Positions 1-10,083 of a stretch of DNA of 64,000 nt are shown in pieces. The DNA is taken from NCBI GenBank assembly GCA_031264185.1, contig JAISEL010000094.1:61040-125039 (forward strand). The letters are read 5' to 3'. Position numbers and translations under genes: made by a program. The notes under the pieces are model-generated. The model saw nothing but the letters and a program-made list of their open reading frames with translations. It searched no databases and was not told the DNA's origin. The stretch is from Deltaproteobacteria bacterium (lineage in GTDB: Bacteria > Desulfobacterota > Desulfarculia > Adiutricales > Adiutricaceae). The first letter of the stretch is position 1, and each line of letters opens with the position of its first letter.

Positions 1-88
1 GCTGTAATATAATATTAAGCGGAACTGCATGATAAGCCTGTGAAGTATCAACAAAATATTGTGAGGTCTTGGCCCAAAGGAGGCTTAG

Positions 89-1879
89 ATGGAACATAAG
101 CCGCCGGAACTGCCGGAACTGCCCGCTGGGATACAGACCTTTGAGGAAGTGCGGGACAGGCAGGCTGTATATGTGGATAAGACGAAATATTTTCCGCTGC
201 TGCCAAACGGGCGAAAAGTCGTTTTCTGCGCCCGGCCCCGGCGCTTCGGCAAATCCCTGACCGTATCGGCCCTGGACGCCTTCTTTTCCGGGCGTAAGGA
301 CCTTTTTAAGGGATTGGCTGCCGAGGAATTCATGAATTCACCCGAATTCACCCCAAAACCGGTCATTCATCTGGACATGAGCGAATTTGACAACAGCCGG
401 AGTCTGGAGATTTTGGAAGGAAAAATAAGAAAATATCTGACGGTCATCGCTAAACAGTACAAAGTCGCCTTACAGTGGGATGATGCGGCCAGCGCCTTTT
501 CAAATTTACTGAAGGATGTCAGCGAGGCCGCCGCCCAAAAAATCGTCCTTCTGATTGACGAATACGACGCTCCCGTTATAAGTCTGATCCAGAGGGAACT
601 GACCTATGACCCCAAGCTGGCGGAACAAACCCGAAACTTAATGCGAAGTTTCTATTCTAAAATAAAATCCAATGATAAAGTCCTGGACTTCGTCTTCATC
701 ACCGGGATTTCCAAGTTTTCCCGCATGGGGGTCTTTTCGCCTCTCAATAACCTTGTGGACATCTCCATTGATTCCAAGTTCGCCGCCTTCATGGGCCTGA
801 CCCAGAAGGAACTGGAGGTAAATTTCGCCCCTCATTTACGGGCCACGGCCAAGAAGCTCCGGCTGAGAAAAAAAGAACTTTTGGAGCGTATCCGGGAGTA
901 CTATGACGGCTTCTCCTTTGACGGAAAGACCAGAGTCTGCAACCCCTTCTCCGCTCTGCTCTTCTTCACGGACAGCAAATTTAATAAATACTGGATAGAA
1001 TCCGGCTCCAGCGGATTTATCAGAAAATTCCTCCGAGACAAAAAACTCACGGTTGAAGAGTTTTCCGGCGTTCCGGTCACCGAGGATTTCGCCAGAACAC
1101 CGGGGGAAATCGGCTCCGCGCCTCCGGAAGGGTTTCTTTATCAGGCCGGGTACCTGACCCTGCGGGAAGGCAGTAACGGTTACTACACCCTGGACTATCC
1201 CAACTTTGAAGTCCGGACCGCGCTGTCGGCCCTGTTTATGGATAATCTTTATTCATCTGAAAGAATGGCTGAGGCGGCGGCCGTCTAATTGTGCCAGTAT
1301 CTGGCCGCAGGCGATGTAACCAATATGCTGGTCATTTTTATGCGCCTGTTTTCAGGCCTGTCCTGCCGGGACCATAAAGATGCGGTTTCCGTTAAAACGG
1401 ACCAGGATGTTCTGACCGGGACGGCTCCGGAACAGGCAGAAGAGAGGCCGGGCGTGTCCGAACCGAATTCGGCCGTGAATTTCATGGAATCCTTGAGTCT
1501 GAAAAAGGGCGAAAATTTCTACCGGAGCGTCCTGCAGGCCTGTCTGTGGTCAGCCGGGGCCGATGTCCGTCCGGAAGCCGGTAAAAACAGGGGCCAGGCC
1601 GATATGGAAGTCAAGTACAAGGATCTCAGTTACATAATTGAGATGAAAACTGCGGAAGACAGCCCGGCGGCTCTCAAGTCGGCCCAGGCCGGGATGACCC
1701 GGATCCGGGGCCGTGACTACGGCGGCGCCTCAAAAAACCCCATCCTCATTTCTTTGGCCGTGGATTTGAAGGCCCGGAATATCGGGGCCTGCGTCTTTGT
1801 GAAAAACGGACAGACCCATGTTCTGGACAGTCAGGATTTGCTGCAGCTCCGTGAACCGCCGTCTGAAGAGGCGGAATGA
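89..1879 (+). pseudogene. AAA-ATPase / PD-(D/E)XK nuclease gene interrupted by an in-frame TAA
   Basis: Two consecutive open segments lie in one frame: 399 residues (89-1288) and about 196 residues (1289-1879), separated only by the TAA at 1286-1288. The first has the AAA-ATPase_like pattern (YVDKTKYF near residue 30, the variant Walker A RPRRFGKS near 50-57, LLIDEYDAP near 150). The second carries the PD-(D/E)XK core (Q-A-D-M-E-V then IIEMK). Joined, they give about 596 codons, close to the intact 585-residue paralogue at 26484-28241, so I read this as one gene broken by a single stop. A strong ribosome site (AAAGGAGG, 76-83) precedes the ATG at 89. A TTG sits right after the stop, so reinitiation of the nuclease half is conceivable. 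The family is abundant in gut and anaerobic bacteria; its role is not established. Confidence 0.85.
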
Positions 1880-2057
1880 AACCGAGCTGCCCAAAAGAAA
1901 GAGGATTTGAGGGAAAAAGCCATAACGCTTTGTGCTTTTTGGTCAAAAATATTCTGAGCGGCTCATTTCATCAGACCAGTTGCGCTCTTAGGCGGACACC
2001 ATAGCAGTTTTGATTGCCGCTCAGGAATAATTCCGTGAACGGTTACCAAAACTTCAG

Positions 2058-2431
2058 CTATGATATTTCCTTGGTTTTCACCAAATCGAACAGGCTCGCT
2101 GACAGGAAGAAATCCCTCCAGCGCAGCCTAGCCGCTGCATCGTCAAGGAAGCTCCAGTCCGTACTTTTGACATCATGCTGAGTGGAGCATTCCAGTCCGC
2201 TCGGAACGGAAAAGCCACATTGATCTGTCAGGATAAAACGATCATGCATTGGCTTAGAATTCTCTTTTTTCCCCACAGGAAAACCCTGAAACGGCGGCCA
2301 TCTTTCGCGATCAACGGACGAAGCAGTTGTTCCCAACCATAGAGGTAGTCTGAAATTGGCTTGCCATACGGCTTTTGTCTGTCAGCTCTGGCGTGAATAT
2401 CAAAACGACCTCGGCTCTCATCAAGTACCAC
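2058..2431 (-). pseudogene. Frameshifted remnant of a protein with an HDRFILTD motif (PLD/MIT_C-like C-terminus)
   Basis: Two overlapping minus-strand frames make one plausible protein. The upstream frame (from 2431) gives FDIHARADRQKPYG and DYLYGWEQLL. About 2300-2330 the sense moves to the next frame (VGKKENSKPMHDRFILTDQCG, then TDWSFLDD and an R-W-rich tail) and ends at 2058. The HDR-hydrophobic-LTD motif resembles C-terminal parts of phospholipase-D-like or MIT_C-type proteins found in accessory loci; this is recognition from memory and not certain. It begins inside the 3' end of hsdS, so the two were probably cotranscribed, or a deletion fused them. No start of its own is convincing and the N-terminus appears missing. 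Confidence 0.45.
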
Positions 2432-3623
2432 ATGACAAACTGCTCAAAATCAGCGGCACACCAACCCCCTTGGACTGGGCTTCCATCTCTGAAAGCAATT
2501 CAGTCATATGAGCCAGGCGCCAACCGGCGGTGAGATCGCCGGAAAAAGCCCGGGCCATGAGAGCAGAAAATAAGGATCTTAACCGAAACAATGAATTCTG
2601 TCCGTCGCATCGGTATTTGTCAAACTCTAAAGCCAGACTGATGAATTTTTCCTGCTCTTCTGAAGGAGGAATAACAATCTCAATGGGGTAAATTCGGCTG
2701 GCTGACAGCAGCGGTTGTCTGGAATTCGTTACGTATTGACCAAGATTGGCTGTCCGCATGACTTCAGCCAAATAACGGGGAAGAATCTCTCCGCTGACTT
2801 CCGAGACATACATGACTTGTTCCGAGATCCAGCTTTTGGACTCAGAAAACGTAATTTTTCCGCAGCAGCGGCCGTACCGGCTTATTAAAATAGCCGGATC
2901 TTCAAGCATAAACTCCATATAGCGTCCAGTTACTCCATCTCCGCCGTAGACCGGATAATTGCCATTAGGTTCCAAAGCTTCTGGCGAGAGATATTTACCT
3001 GTCGTAAGGGTCATTACTTCGCCGAGTTTCTTCTTGACCAGACCTTTGGGATTCCGGGCCTGATCACCGAACATTTTGTCCAAAAGAGCCGGAATAATTT
3101 TGGCAGCGTTGGTCTCCGCCTCAATCCGCTTTTTACATAACGAGTCAGCTTGTCCGAGTATCCCGACAATACGGCGCTGCTCGGATATAGGCGGCAATGG
3201 GATGGTATGGGCCATGACCTTGGGCAATTTGAGCCTAGGGACAAATCTGCCCGAAGCGGAGGCGCTGGCAAATCCTGAAAAGTAACCTGAACGCAGGTAG
3301 AAAGCCAGAAAATAGCGGTCAAGAAATTCCGGCCGAGGCCTCATAGGGACCAGTTCGGGAATCCCAATGCCCGGCTCTGCCGGACACAACACCTTATTGA
3401 GCCCCGGATCGATCTTGGACAAAAGGACATTGCCCTCATCGAACACTCTGATCTGCCGATCGGCAGCCGATATCTGGGCAGTCTTCTTGTTAACTACACT
3501 GCAGGTCAAGCAATCGATCTGGTCCAAAGTCAGATGCCAAACCTGTTCATCCGGCTTAAACCTGATTTTTGCCCACTGCGGCGGAGCAATCTCTTTGAGA
3601 GATACAGCCGGCCACTTCTTCAA
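2421..3623 (-). CDS. hsdS: Type I restriction-modification specificity subunit HsdS
   Basis: 400 residues with the two-repeat architecture of HsdS. Target-recognition domain 1 spans about 1-150 and ends in the conserved region PLPPISEQRRIVGIL (about 142-156). A helical spacer with DKMFGD follows. Domain 2 starts at KKKLGEVMTLTTGKYL (about 198-213) and ends with IPPSEEQEKFISLALE. The C-terminal part (SALMARAFSGDLTAGWR) is typical of the family. Translation starts with a TTG in TTGA, overlapping the hsdM stop by 4 bases, so the two are translationally coupled. HsdS selects the DNA sequence that HsdM methylates. No HsdR is visible in the window. The last residues run straight into the remnant downstream, so the native C-terminus may be slightly altered. 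Confidence 0.9.
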   Translation of the reverse strand: MKKWPAVSLKEIAPPQWAKIRFKPDEQVWHLTLDQIDCLTCSVVNKKTAQISAADRQIRVFDEGNVLLSKIDPGLNKVLCPAEPGIGIPELVPMRPRPEFLDRYFLAFYLRSGYFSGFASASASGRFVPRLKLPKVMAHTIPLPPISEQRRIVGILGQADSLCKKRIEAETNAAKIIPALLDKMFGDQARNPKGLVKKKLGEVMTLTTGKYLSPEALEPNGNYPVYGGDGVTGRYMEFMLEDPAILISRYGRCCGKITFSESKSWISEQVMYVSEVSGEILPRYLAEVMRTANLGQYVTNSRQPLLSASRIYPIEIVIPPSEEQEKFISLALEFDKYRCDGQNSLFRLRSLFSALMARAFSGDLTAGWRLAHMTELLSEMEAQSKGVGVPLILSSLSCGT

Positions 3624-5248
3624 ACTGACACCACCTCTTTCAGAAGCCTCTTCAGTCCGGCCGCTATTTCCATCTCCAGCAGTAGATTTTCCTCTATAAG
3701 CCGCTCAACTTCGCCATCCCGGACTTCTCTGCCCGTCTTTGGCCTGTAGCGATTGGGAACGAGGATGTAATCGTTTTGAGATAGGCCTTCGACGGTGGTC
3801 CACCAGGAACGGACCTCTTGGCTTCCTGGTTCTAAAGCGGTCCCGGTTTCGGCTCCGGGCGGATTTAAGAAATTCGTTTCCTTATAGGCTTTCCACTTGT
3901 CAAGCAAATCCGGAATGTCGTTATCCTGGGGGGTTAAAAGCCGGCTGCTGGCGGAACTCTTTTCCGGGTCAAATCCGTCCGCCTGCACCTCATAAAACCA
4001 GACCTTTTCCTTACGTTTACTCAAAATGTCCTTGCCTTCTCCTGAATTCGGCCTGCGAAAAACAAGAAGCACGACTCTGGCCGCGGTGTAGGAGCTTAAT
4101 AAGGCCTGAGGCAGAGAAATCACGGCCAAAAGGTCAAAATCATTAGCCAGCTCGCGGCGTATCGCCACGCTCGTCACCTGTGAGCTGGAAAGTATTACTT
4201 CGGGCACCGTGACGGCGCACCGACCGCCGGGCGCTAATGACTTCATCATCAGAATCAAAAAAAACAGGTCATTTTTGGGGGAATAACCGGAGATATCCCG
4301 GCGGATCGAGTCCCTTACGACCAATCCGGACGTGGGCGGATTGGAAATGATGACCTGATAACGGCGGGCCAAATCTTCAGCCGAAAGCCCTCCTATCTCG
4401 GACAGGACATTGGCTGTACTGACATTAGCCCGGCGGAGGCCGTGCAGTCTTAAGTTCAGTTCCGCCAGACGGATCATCCGTCGTGATATATCGAAACCGT
4501 AGACGGACTGCTCCAGCCGCTTCACGTCATCGGATTTTTCGCCCACAGCCTTTCGGTAGGTCTGCATGGCGGGGAATTCCTTTTTGGCCTCAGATACGGA
4601 CTGGCCGCGCTTATCCAGCCAATCCTCTCCGTAAATGGGTATTTCCTGAATCCCGGCCGCATTTTTAGCCAGGATGTAGTTAACCGCCTCGCTTAACAGA
4701 CCGCCGGTGCCGCAGGCCGGGTCGCAGACAGTCTCCCCTATCTCGGGCGCCAGCATCTCGACCATCAGCAATCGAATCTGGCGGGGTGTCCGGAATTGAG
4801 CGTTCAGGGAGGCTTCCGGCCACAGACGGTCCATGAGGTATTCTAAAATATCACTTTTGAAGTCCAAATCCGGTTCGGTCAGATTTAAGTCTTCAATCCG
4901 GTCCACCACCTGTTTGAGGACATTGGGATCATTAATCTCAAGCCAGGCGCCGCAGAAATACCCGGCAATCCGGGGCGCCGCCTCAGCCAGTGAGGCCATG
5001 TAGGGAAAAACCTGATCGCGGACGAAGTCCAGCAGGTCCGGACCGCTCCTGGTGCACCACCGGGACCAGCGGAAACCCTCGGCCTGACGGGGATAGAGCG
5101 ATTTAATAAGACTTGATTCCTCCCCATCAAGCAGCTTAAGGAAGAGCAGATAGGATACCTGTTCAATATTGGAAACCGGATCAACCATGCCGCCGGTCAA
5201 AAAGGTGTCCGCAAGCCGGTTCAATTTACTGAGCCTATCCCCGTTCAT
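3620..5248 (-). CDS. hsdM: Type I restriction-modification DNA N6-adenine methyltransferase HsdM
   Basis: About 542 residues from an ATG at 5248. The longer reading from a TTG at 5266 is less likely because AAAGGAG sits just upstream of the ATG. HsdM_N-like helices occupy about 10-130. The SAM-binding motif I DPACGTGG lies near 180 and the catalytic motif IV reads ISNPPTS, with Thr where NPPF/NPPY is more common. It transfers a methyl group from SAM to adenine in the target chosen by HsdS. The stop codon overlaps the hsdS start by 4 bases. No hsdR follows or precedes within the window, so the pair may act as a methylation-only system, or the nuclease gene may lie elsewhere or be lost. Confidence 0.92.
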   Translation of the reverse strand: MNGDRLSKLNRLADTFLTGGMVDPVSNIEQVSYLLFLKLLDGEESSLIKSLYPRQAEGFRWSRWCTRSGPDLLDFVRDQVFPYMASLAEAAPRIAGYFCGAWLEINDPNVLKQVVDRIEDLNLTEPDLDFKSDILEYLMDRLWPEASLNAQFRTPRQIRLLMVEMLAPEIGETVCDPACGTGGLLSEAVNYILAKNAAGIQEIPIYGEDWLDKRGQSVSEAKKEFPAMQTYRKAVGEKSDDVKRLEQSVYGFDISRRMIRLAELNLRLHGLRRANVSTANVLSEIGGLSAEDLARRYQVIISNPPTSGLVVRDSIRRDISGYSPKNDLFFLILMMKSLAPGGRCAVTVPEVILSSSQVTSVAIRRELANDFDLLAVISLPQALLSSYTAARVVLLVFRRPNSGEGKDILSKRKEKVWFYEVQADGFDPEKSSASSRLLTPQDNDIPDLLDKWKAYKETNFLNPPGAETGTALEPGSQEVRSWWTTVEGLSQNDYILVPNRYRPKTGREVRDGEVERLIEENLLLEMEIAAGLKRLLKEVVSV

Positions 5249-6140
5249 CACTGCTCCTTTAAACAACCATCATTCTAAAAAATACCACTCCCGACAGAAA
5301 ACGGCGGCCTGAACAAATTCTCCGGTCCGACAGCTACGGACCAGGCAGCGGATATCAGCTGATGACTGATCCTGCGCCAAAGGCTGCGCGGCTTACCGCC
5401 CGGCCTCTTCTAAAAAATCCTCGGCCGCGCCCTCTCAGCAGGAGCAGCAGGGTCAACAGTTCTCGGAACCGTATAAGTTCTTCGGCATAAAAAATAGTCC
5501 GGTTCTCTGAAGAAACAATAGTTCCTGCCAAAATACTATTGCCCTGCCGAGAACTTTTTTCCATCACCAAAAACTGAGGTCTCCGTCTTCCTCCAGACAG
5601 GCTTTGGCCCTTAAACACTCGTCTTGCAGCCCGAAGCGCTTGAAACAGTTCAGGTGGTCCTGAAACATTAGCCGAGCAGCTTTTCTGACCTCTGTAAACA
5701 CAGATGCACTGTGGTTGAGAGCAGGTCCAAACACGCCTTGACCTTTTAAAGCAGCAGGCGGAAATACAGGAAGGAAATCATCGCCGGACTTTTTTCTTTT
5801 GACACCTCATTTACTGGCAGTGTAGACCTTGTATTACCAATAATTTTTTTCAATTAATTCCTCAAAAGTCCGGACATGATCCGTCAGCTTTGCCGCCAGG
5901 CAGGAGTCGTTGGGACTTTGTTGGCATACTTTATTTAATCAAAATGGGATGCTATTTAATAAAAATATATTTAACAATATTAAAAGATAGTTTTACTTTT
6001 AAATAACTAATATTTTTAGCCAATTTTAGTGTTTTTCCTGCTAAACGGGTATCCCTGTTTTTCCAGTTTAAATTGGGGCTTTCAACATAAGAAGTATTTA
6101 TAGTATTGTCATTAGAATATTTTAAATTATTATTTATATT
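5249..6140. other. Intergenic region, no gene supported
   Basis: About 890 bases upstream of hsdM. The part up to about 5830 has normal GC and holds short minus-strand open stretches (one of 87 residues at 5355-5618 and a start-less one just upstream) whose products I do not recognise. From about 5930 the sequence turns very AT-rich, merging into the 3' flank of the transposase remnant. Probably decayed DNA. Confidence 0.5.
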
Positions 6141-6956
6141 TTATAGTGCAATAAACACAATTATATGGTCTATTTTTATTATATTACCATATTTAATTGT
6201 CTTTTTGACAACATCACATAACTTAATTCCGGTTCGACGACAGACAACGATAGGGTTCCATGGGCGGCCACGTTTTCCTGTCCCAACAGTCTCTGAATGA
6301 AGAAACAGTTCGTTCAAAAAGCACAGAAGAATAATGGACCAGTTCGTCTGTTACAAAAAGCGGAATCTTTCTTCCCTTCAGCAAAGGAAGTAAAAAAGAC
6401 ATGACAATTATGCAGCCATCAAGATCGCGGCCTCCAGCATGATGAGCAAGCAGCAAACGAGTCTTCGGATCTACCGCTGTCCAGACCCAGACTGCCCCTT
6501 CAAAAGGAGATCCAGGTGTTTGGCGGTCCGTTTCAGCACGTTTTTCTTTACGAAACTCCAAAATTCGTCCACTTGGACATCGACCAAATCTAAAGAAACG
6601 ATGGTTTTTGCAAGATGTGCTGCGCAGAGTTCGCCTGTTTTGATTATATTCCGATTGACCGCTTTAGGGCTTATCTCAAGGTGTTCCGCGATTCCTCTGA
6701 CTCCCATTCCTTGAGAAGACAAAGAAATAATGTCTCTGATTGTTTTTTTTGATAAATGTGCCTTATATAGCGGAGTTTCCTTAGTTGGCGTAAAAGTTAT
6801 CTTACATTCTTTACAATATAGAAGCATATGATTATTATTTTTACCATAGATATATCTTATAGCAATATTACCTTCATTATAAATATTAAAATACTTACAA
6901 TTAATGTTTTTACAGCAAAATTTATCTAACGGCAGCATAACAGTCCTGCGGCACAA
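6141..6956 (-). pseudogene. IS1-family-like transposase with at least two frameshifts
   Basis: The N-terminal segment has a zinc-ribbon (CCKNINC and CKEC pairs) and a helix-turn-helix (GVRGIAEHLEISPKAVNR), then QVDEFWSFV, which holds the first catalytic Asp. At GTAAAGAAAAACG (about 6550) the sense shifts by -1 into a frame giving WVWTAVDPKTRLLLAH and FVTDELVHYSSVLFER. It shifts again near 6290-6300 into GTGKRGRPWNP and CDVVKKT, ending at TAA 6141-6143. The order and motifs match IS1-type transposases (InsA zinc finger plus InsB DDE domain). A TTG at 6956 or an ATG at 6938 could start it. The A-rich shift site recalls IS1's programmed frameshift, but the second break makes it non-functional. 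The flanks are AT-rich; terminal repeats were not identified. Confidence 0.75.
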
Positions 6957-7006
6957 GCCAACCTAAGGTTTCAATTATGATACCATATCAAAATAAAACG
7001 CTTTTA

Positions 7007-7235
7007 TCAATACAAGGCATACACCACCCATTTTCTGTCCCGGTCATAAGGCGGCCGATTCGGCGGCAACGAAGTGATGCCCTTCTGGCTGGCCTTTTTA
7101 TAGACCGCACTCTCCGTACGACCTAAAACGGCGGTTGATCAATCCTGTCGGGGTATTCTTTTTAGCTCGATCTCCAAGCTCCCGGCGATCGGTGTCAGTC
7201 CAGGGTTTACCGTGATTTTCCGGCCTTTTAGCCAT
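7007..7235 (-). pseudogene. Small HTH-type protein broken by a frameshift
   Basis: A GGAGGAGG site precedes an ATG at 7235 that opens with MAKRPENHGKPWTDTD. The reading continues to GLINRRF, then a frameshift near 7110-7120 moves the sense into GRTESAVYKKASQKG and SLPPNRPPYDR, ending at TGA 7007-7009. The pattern (W-T, R-E-L, T-P-T, G-R-T-E-x-A-V, K-A-S) matches a common small bacterial DNA-binding-like family with a SANT/GcrA-like helix-turn-helix. The reconstructed product would be about 75 residues. Its function is unknown and this copy is dead. Confidence 0.6.
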
Positions 7236-8075
7236 AATCCTCCTCCGTCCGCCTGATTTTAGATAAAACCAGATCCACCTTAACTTTGAACGCAATCCGC
7301 AACCTAAGACTTATGTAACCATATCATAATCATAGGCATAGGCATTTTCGTGCGCCCCCATGCGTCAAATCTTTAAGGCGGTCCTCATAAGACCGAACTT
7401 ATATGGTCTTATCGCTGTTCAATCAAATATATTTCTTGAAGTAACATATCATTTTGCCATAAAAGATATACAAAAAAGTCTATATCTGTTTATCTACAAC
7501 AACAAAGTAAATATAAACAATATTTAGAAAAATAAAATTAATAATGTTTTATATGTTTCCTGTGCTTTTTGAATTGACCACAAGATATCATTTTTTTTGA
7601 TTTACACTTCCTGGAGCGTCTCAATCGCTCTGACTGAAAACTACTATTCTCAGGTTATAAAAAAGTTACGACGGCAGGCGAGACCATGACGGGATCCACC
7701 GGTTCAACCGCCTCTTTCGGCTTTGAGACTTTGGCGGTACATGAAGGCAGACGACGTCTCTTTGAGGGCATCGCCGAAGCTGCCAAATATGATTTCCGGT
7801 TCACTAACCGAATCTGAAAGCTGAAAGGTTCAGATCTTTGTTCTCCAATTAACTCCAGCGGATCTTCGAAAAGATAATAGCAAAATCGGATCCGATTAAC
7901 AATAAAATTCCGCGTGAGGCGCCAGAACAGCCTAATTTATAAATATTTAACGTAACAGAAAACATAAACAAGGACAGTATTTTGAGGCCATTGTACTGGG
8001 CAAAATCCGGTATTTTAAAAGCACTCATTTGCCTTTTGCTTAAGGGCTGCCGCTCTGGTTAAAAACAAAGACCCT
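7236..8075. other. Intergenic region, AT-rich then mixed, no gene supported
   Basis: About 840 bases. The stretch 7400-7620 is strongly AT-rich. A 43-codon ATG reading frame at 7686-7817 (+) contains VHEGRRRLFEGIAEAAKYDF but has no convincing ribosome site and no recognised relatives. I see no repeat or RNA structure here. Confidence 0.4.
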
Positions 8076-8110
8076 AAAAGAAAAAAGCCTCTGGCTGAAA
8101 ACCAAAGGCT
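8076..8110 (-). terminator. Rho-independent terminator of the DinB-fold gene
   Basis: On the minus strand the stem AGCCTTTGG/CCAGAGGCT (one mismatch, positions 8086-8110) is followed directly by TTTTTTCTTTT (8076-8085). It lies 28 bases after the stop of the gene at 8138. Confidence 0.8.
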
Positions 8111-8137
8111 CTTGGACAGTTGTTGACCTGAAGCTGA

Positions 8138-8614
8138 TCAATAGATGCCAGGCAGGCCCTTATCCCTCAAGGCGGCGTCAAATGTGCCCAGATGATAGAA
8201 GGCGTGGGAATGGAGCTTCATAACCGAAAAGACATTGGACCACTCAATGCCTAAAACGTTATGGACGCAGTCATTACGGTTCAGAAGATTTTGATCGGTT
8301 AAGGACTTGACAAAGGCTTCGGTCTTGGGTTTTTGTTCAGCCCAAAGCTTGGTCACGGCGTCTTTGGAAACGGGTTTATCGCCTTTGACTTTAAATACAG
8401 CCAGCTCATCGGTGGCTCCGGCCGGACTGACCATGGGCGGCCCTGGCAGGAAACGATCGTTAATCCACAGCACATGCCAGAAATATTGCCATATGGGCCA
8501 GTTGCCGACCGTAGCGGCCCAGAGATCATCAGGACAGACGGAGAGGAACTTTGTCAGAACCCCGAAATAGTCATCGACAGCTTTCTGTAGGCTGTCAGTC
8601 ATCACACAAGCCAT
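8138..8614 (-). CDS. DinB-like (DinB/YfiT fold) family protein
   Basis: 158 residues from the ATG at 8614, chosen because GTGAGG lies 5 bases upstream; an extended GTG start at 8626 is less likely. The four-helix pattern and histidines fit the DinB/YfiT fold: QYFWHVLWIND near 45-55 and a C-terminal HSHAFYHLGTFDAALRDKG. This superfamily usually binds a divalent metal through three histidines and includes bacillithiol S-transferase and mycothiol-dependent enzymes. The substrate here cannot be told. It stands alone, facing left, with its own terminator, between AT-rich regions. Confidence 0.65.
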   Translation of the reverse strand: MACVMTDSLQKAVDDYFGVLTKFLSVCPDDLWAATVGNWPIWQYFWHVLWINDRFLPGPPMVSPAGATDELAVFKVKGDKPVSKDAVTKLWAEQKPKTEAFVKSLTDQNLLNRNDCVHNVLGIEWSNVFSVMKLHSHAFYHLGTFDAALRDKGLPGIY

Positions 8615-9356
8615 AAAATACCTCACAAAGGATTTTTAGGGATAAGGGACCTCAGGTCACCTAAAGAATAATATCCCAAAGACCTCGGCTTTTAGCGCTG
8701 GAAAATGACCGGTGTCCTCGGGAGCTTGGTTCCCAATTTGTACAAGTGAGATTATTTTAATTTATTTTTCCGGATTAATCAAGAAGGACGCCGGATTTAA
8801 GCATAGTATTAAGCCCGGACAGCCCTAAGTAAGCTCATTTTCCCTAACCCAACTTTAACTCTCGGAACCGTGAAAAATGAGCGGTGATAACTGAACTTCA
8901 GGCTGAACAAAGGCCTTAATGTTTATTTTTGAAATTTGTATTCACGATCTTAAAAAATTATGACCAAGTTATTCAAGCGCAGCTAAGTCAAACCATCCGT
9001 CTTCAGAACTGTTTAGGTCGCGGGGGTCAAAAATCTGTTTGTTTTTCGGGCTTGGGTCAAACAGTAAAAGCTTATCTCCATTACCAAGGTCAGGATTGGC
9101 CCGGTTTCCCGGACAGCATATCCCAAGAGCCAGCTCAACCGGCAGAATTGAGGATCTAGTCGTATGGTCTCCTAAAAAAACCTTCTCCTGCCAGGAAAAA
9201 AGGGATCAAAGCGGCTATCTTACGGGCTATCCTGTAGGGTTAAACGTTGGACTTTTGGAACAGCAGACCTCAGATCCAGCCAGAGAGGACAACATTTCAA
9301 ATAGCCGTTTTTTACAGTTAGGGGGAGATATTGTCAGTGAGTTAAATGACTAAGTT
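8615..9356. other. Intergenic region, no gene supported
   Basis: About 740 bases. The + strand open stretches between 8929 and 9353 lack ribosome sites, have no recognisable motifs and overlap each other in two frames. I read them as chance or decayed sequence. Confidence 0.4.
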
Positions 9357-9447
9357 ATTACCCCGGTGGATAATTTTGATACAAACAAATCATCATAAGG
9401 TAAAATCAATGAAGAAATAGATTATCATAATAATCAGCCGAGGTAAT
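9357..9447 (+). repeat. Family A inverted-repeat element (MITE-like), copy 1
   Basis: A 91-base unit starting ATTACCCCGGTGGAT and ending AATCAGCCGAGGTAAT. The two ends are imperfect inverted repeats of about 24 bases (consensus ATTACC-N-CGG-N-GAT). Copies at 26276-26365, 31625-31715 (inverted) and 39275-39365 share the core ACAAACAAATCATCATAAGG. It has no coding capacity. No clear target duplication was seen. Confidence 0.85.
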
Positions 9448-9532
9448 ATGTGAAATTTTCTGGGACGGCTGTGTCAATTCAATGGAAGGCTTTTTCCTGG
9501 AATTTTCCTGGAAACGGCAACAATTACTGAAT

Positions 9533-9623
9533 ATTACCTCTGCATTTAATTCTGAGAATGCTGTAATACCGTTTCTATTACAGGTTTTGAGCTAATTCTC
9601 TTAGAGTTTCGTGCCGTGGTAAT
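9533..9623 (+). repeat. Family B inverted-repeat element, short copy
   Basis: 91 bases. The right end, read inward, is ATTACCACGGCACGAAACTC. The left end (ATTACCTCTGCATTTAATTC then TGAGAA) matches it at about 20 of 26 positions. The second copy is at 39941-40084. The outermost bases match those of family A, 85 bases to the left. Confidence 0.65.
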
Positions 9624-10083
9624 ATTTCTATTCTAATTCTTTTAATGAGCTTTTCCGTTCCTTCGACAAAGCGAATTTCAGTGAAGCCTTACAGTGATGC
9701 TTCACAATAACTTTTCCCTGGTAGGTTCACCAACTTCAGCTTTAACTGTTTTTGAAACCAAACAGCTCATTTTTTGGAGAACAAAATAATTTTTCCCAAA
9801 AAAGTAATCCTTCAGGCTACTATATATTTCTGTTTTTTTCTCTCATTTCATCCTAAATTGAAACAGTCCAGTTTTTTTCGGCGCCTAATCAGGGAGACTT
9901 AATCTTCATCAGCCAACCTCAATAAACCTCTCTATTGGCGGAAAAAAGCTTGTGGGTCTCCAAGTTCGTCGGAAAATTAGAGTTGCTGAAAATTATATAT
10001 GCACCTCGCATGATGAAAACCTTATCTTTAGCCGGGAGACAAGGAATCTTCAAATTTAAATAAAAGCGCTGATTGCGGTTAAA
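9624..10083. other. Intergenic region, no gene supported
   Basis: About 460 bases of AT-rich sequence. I see no ORF, repeat copy or structured RNA that I can support. Confidence 0.4.

Noticed and set aside
8929..9353. Open stretches that could be a gene right of the DinB-fold protein.
   Set aside because: Two overlapping frames, no motif and no ribosome site.
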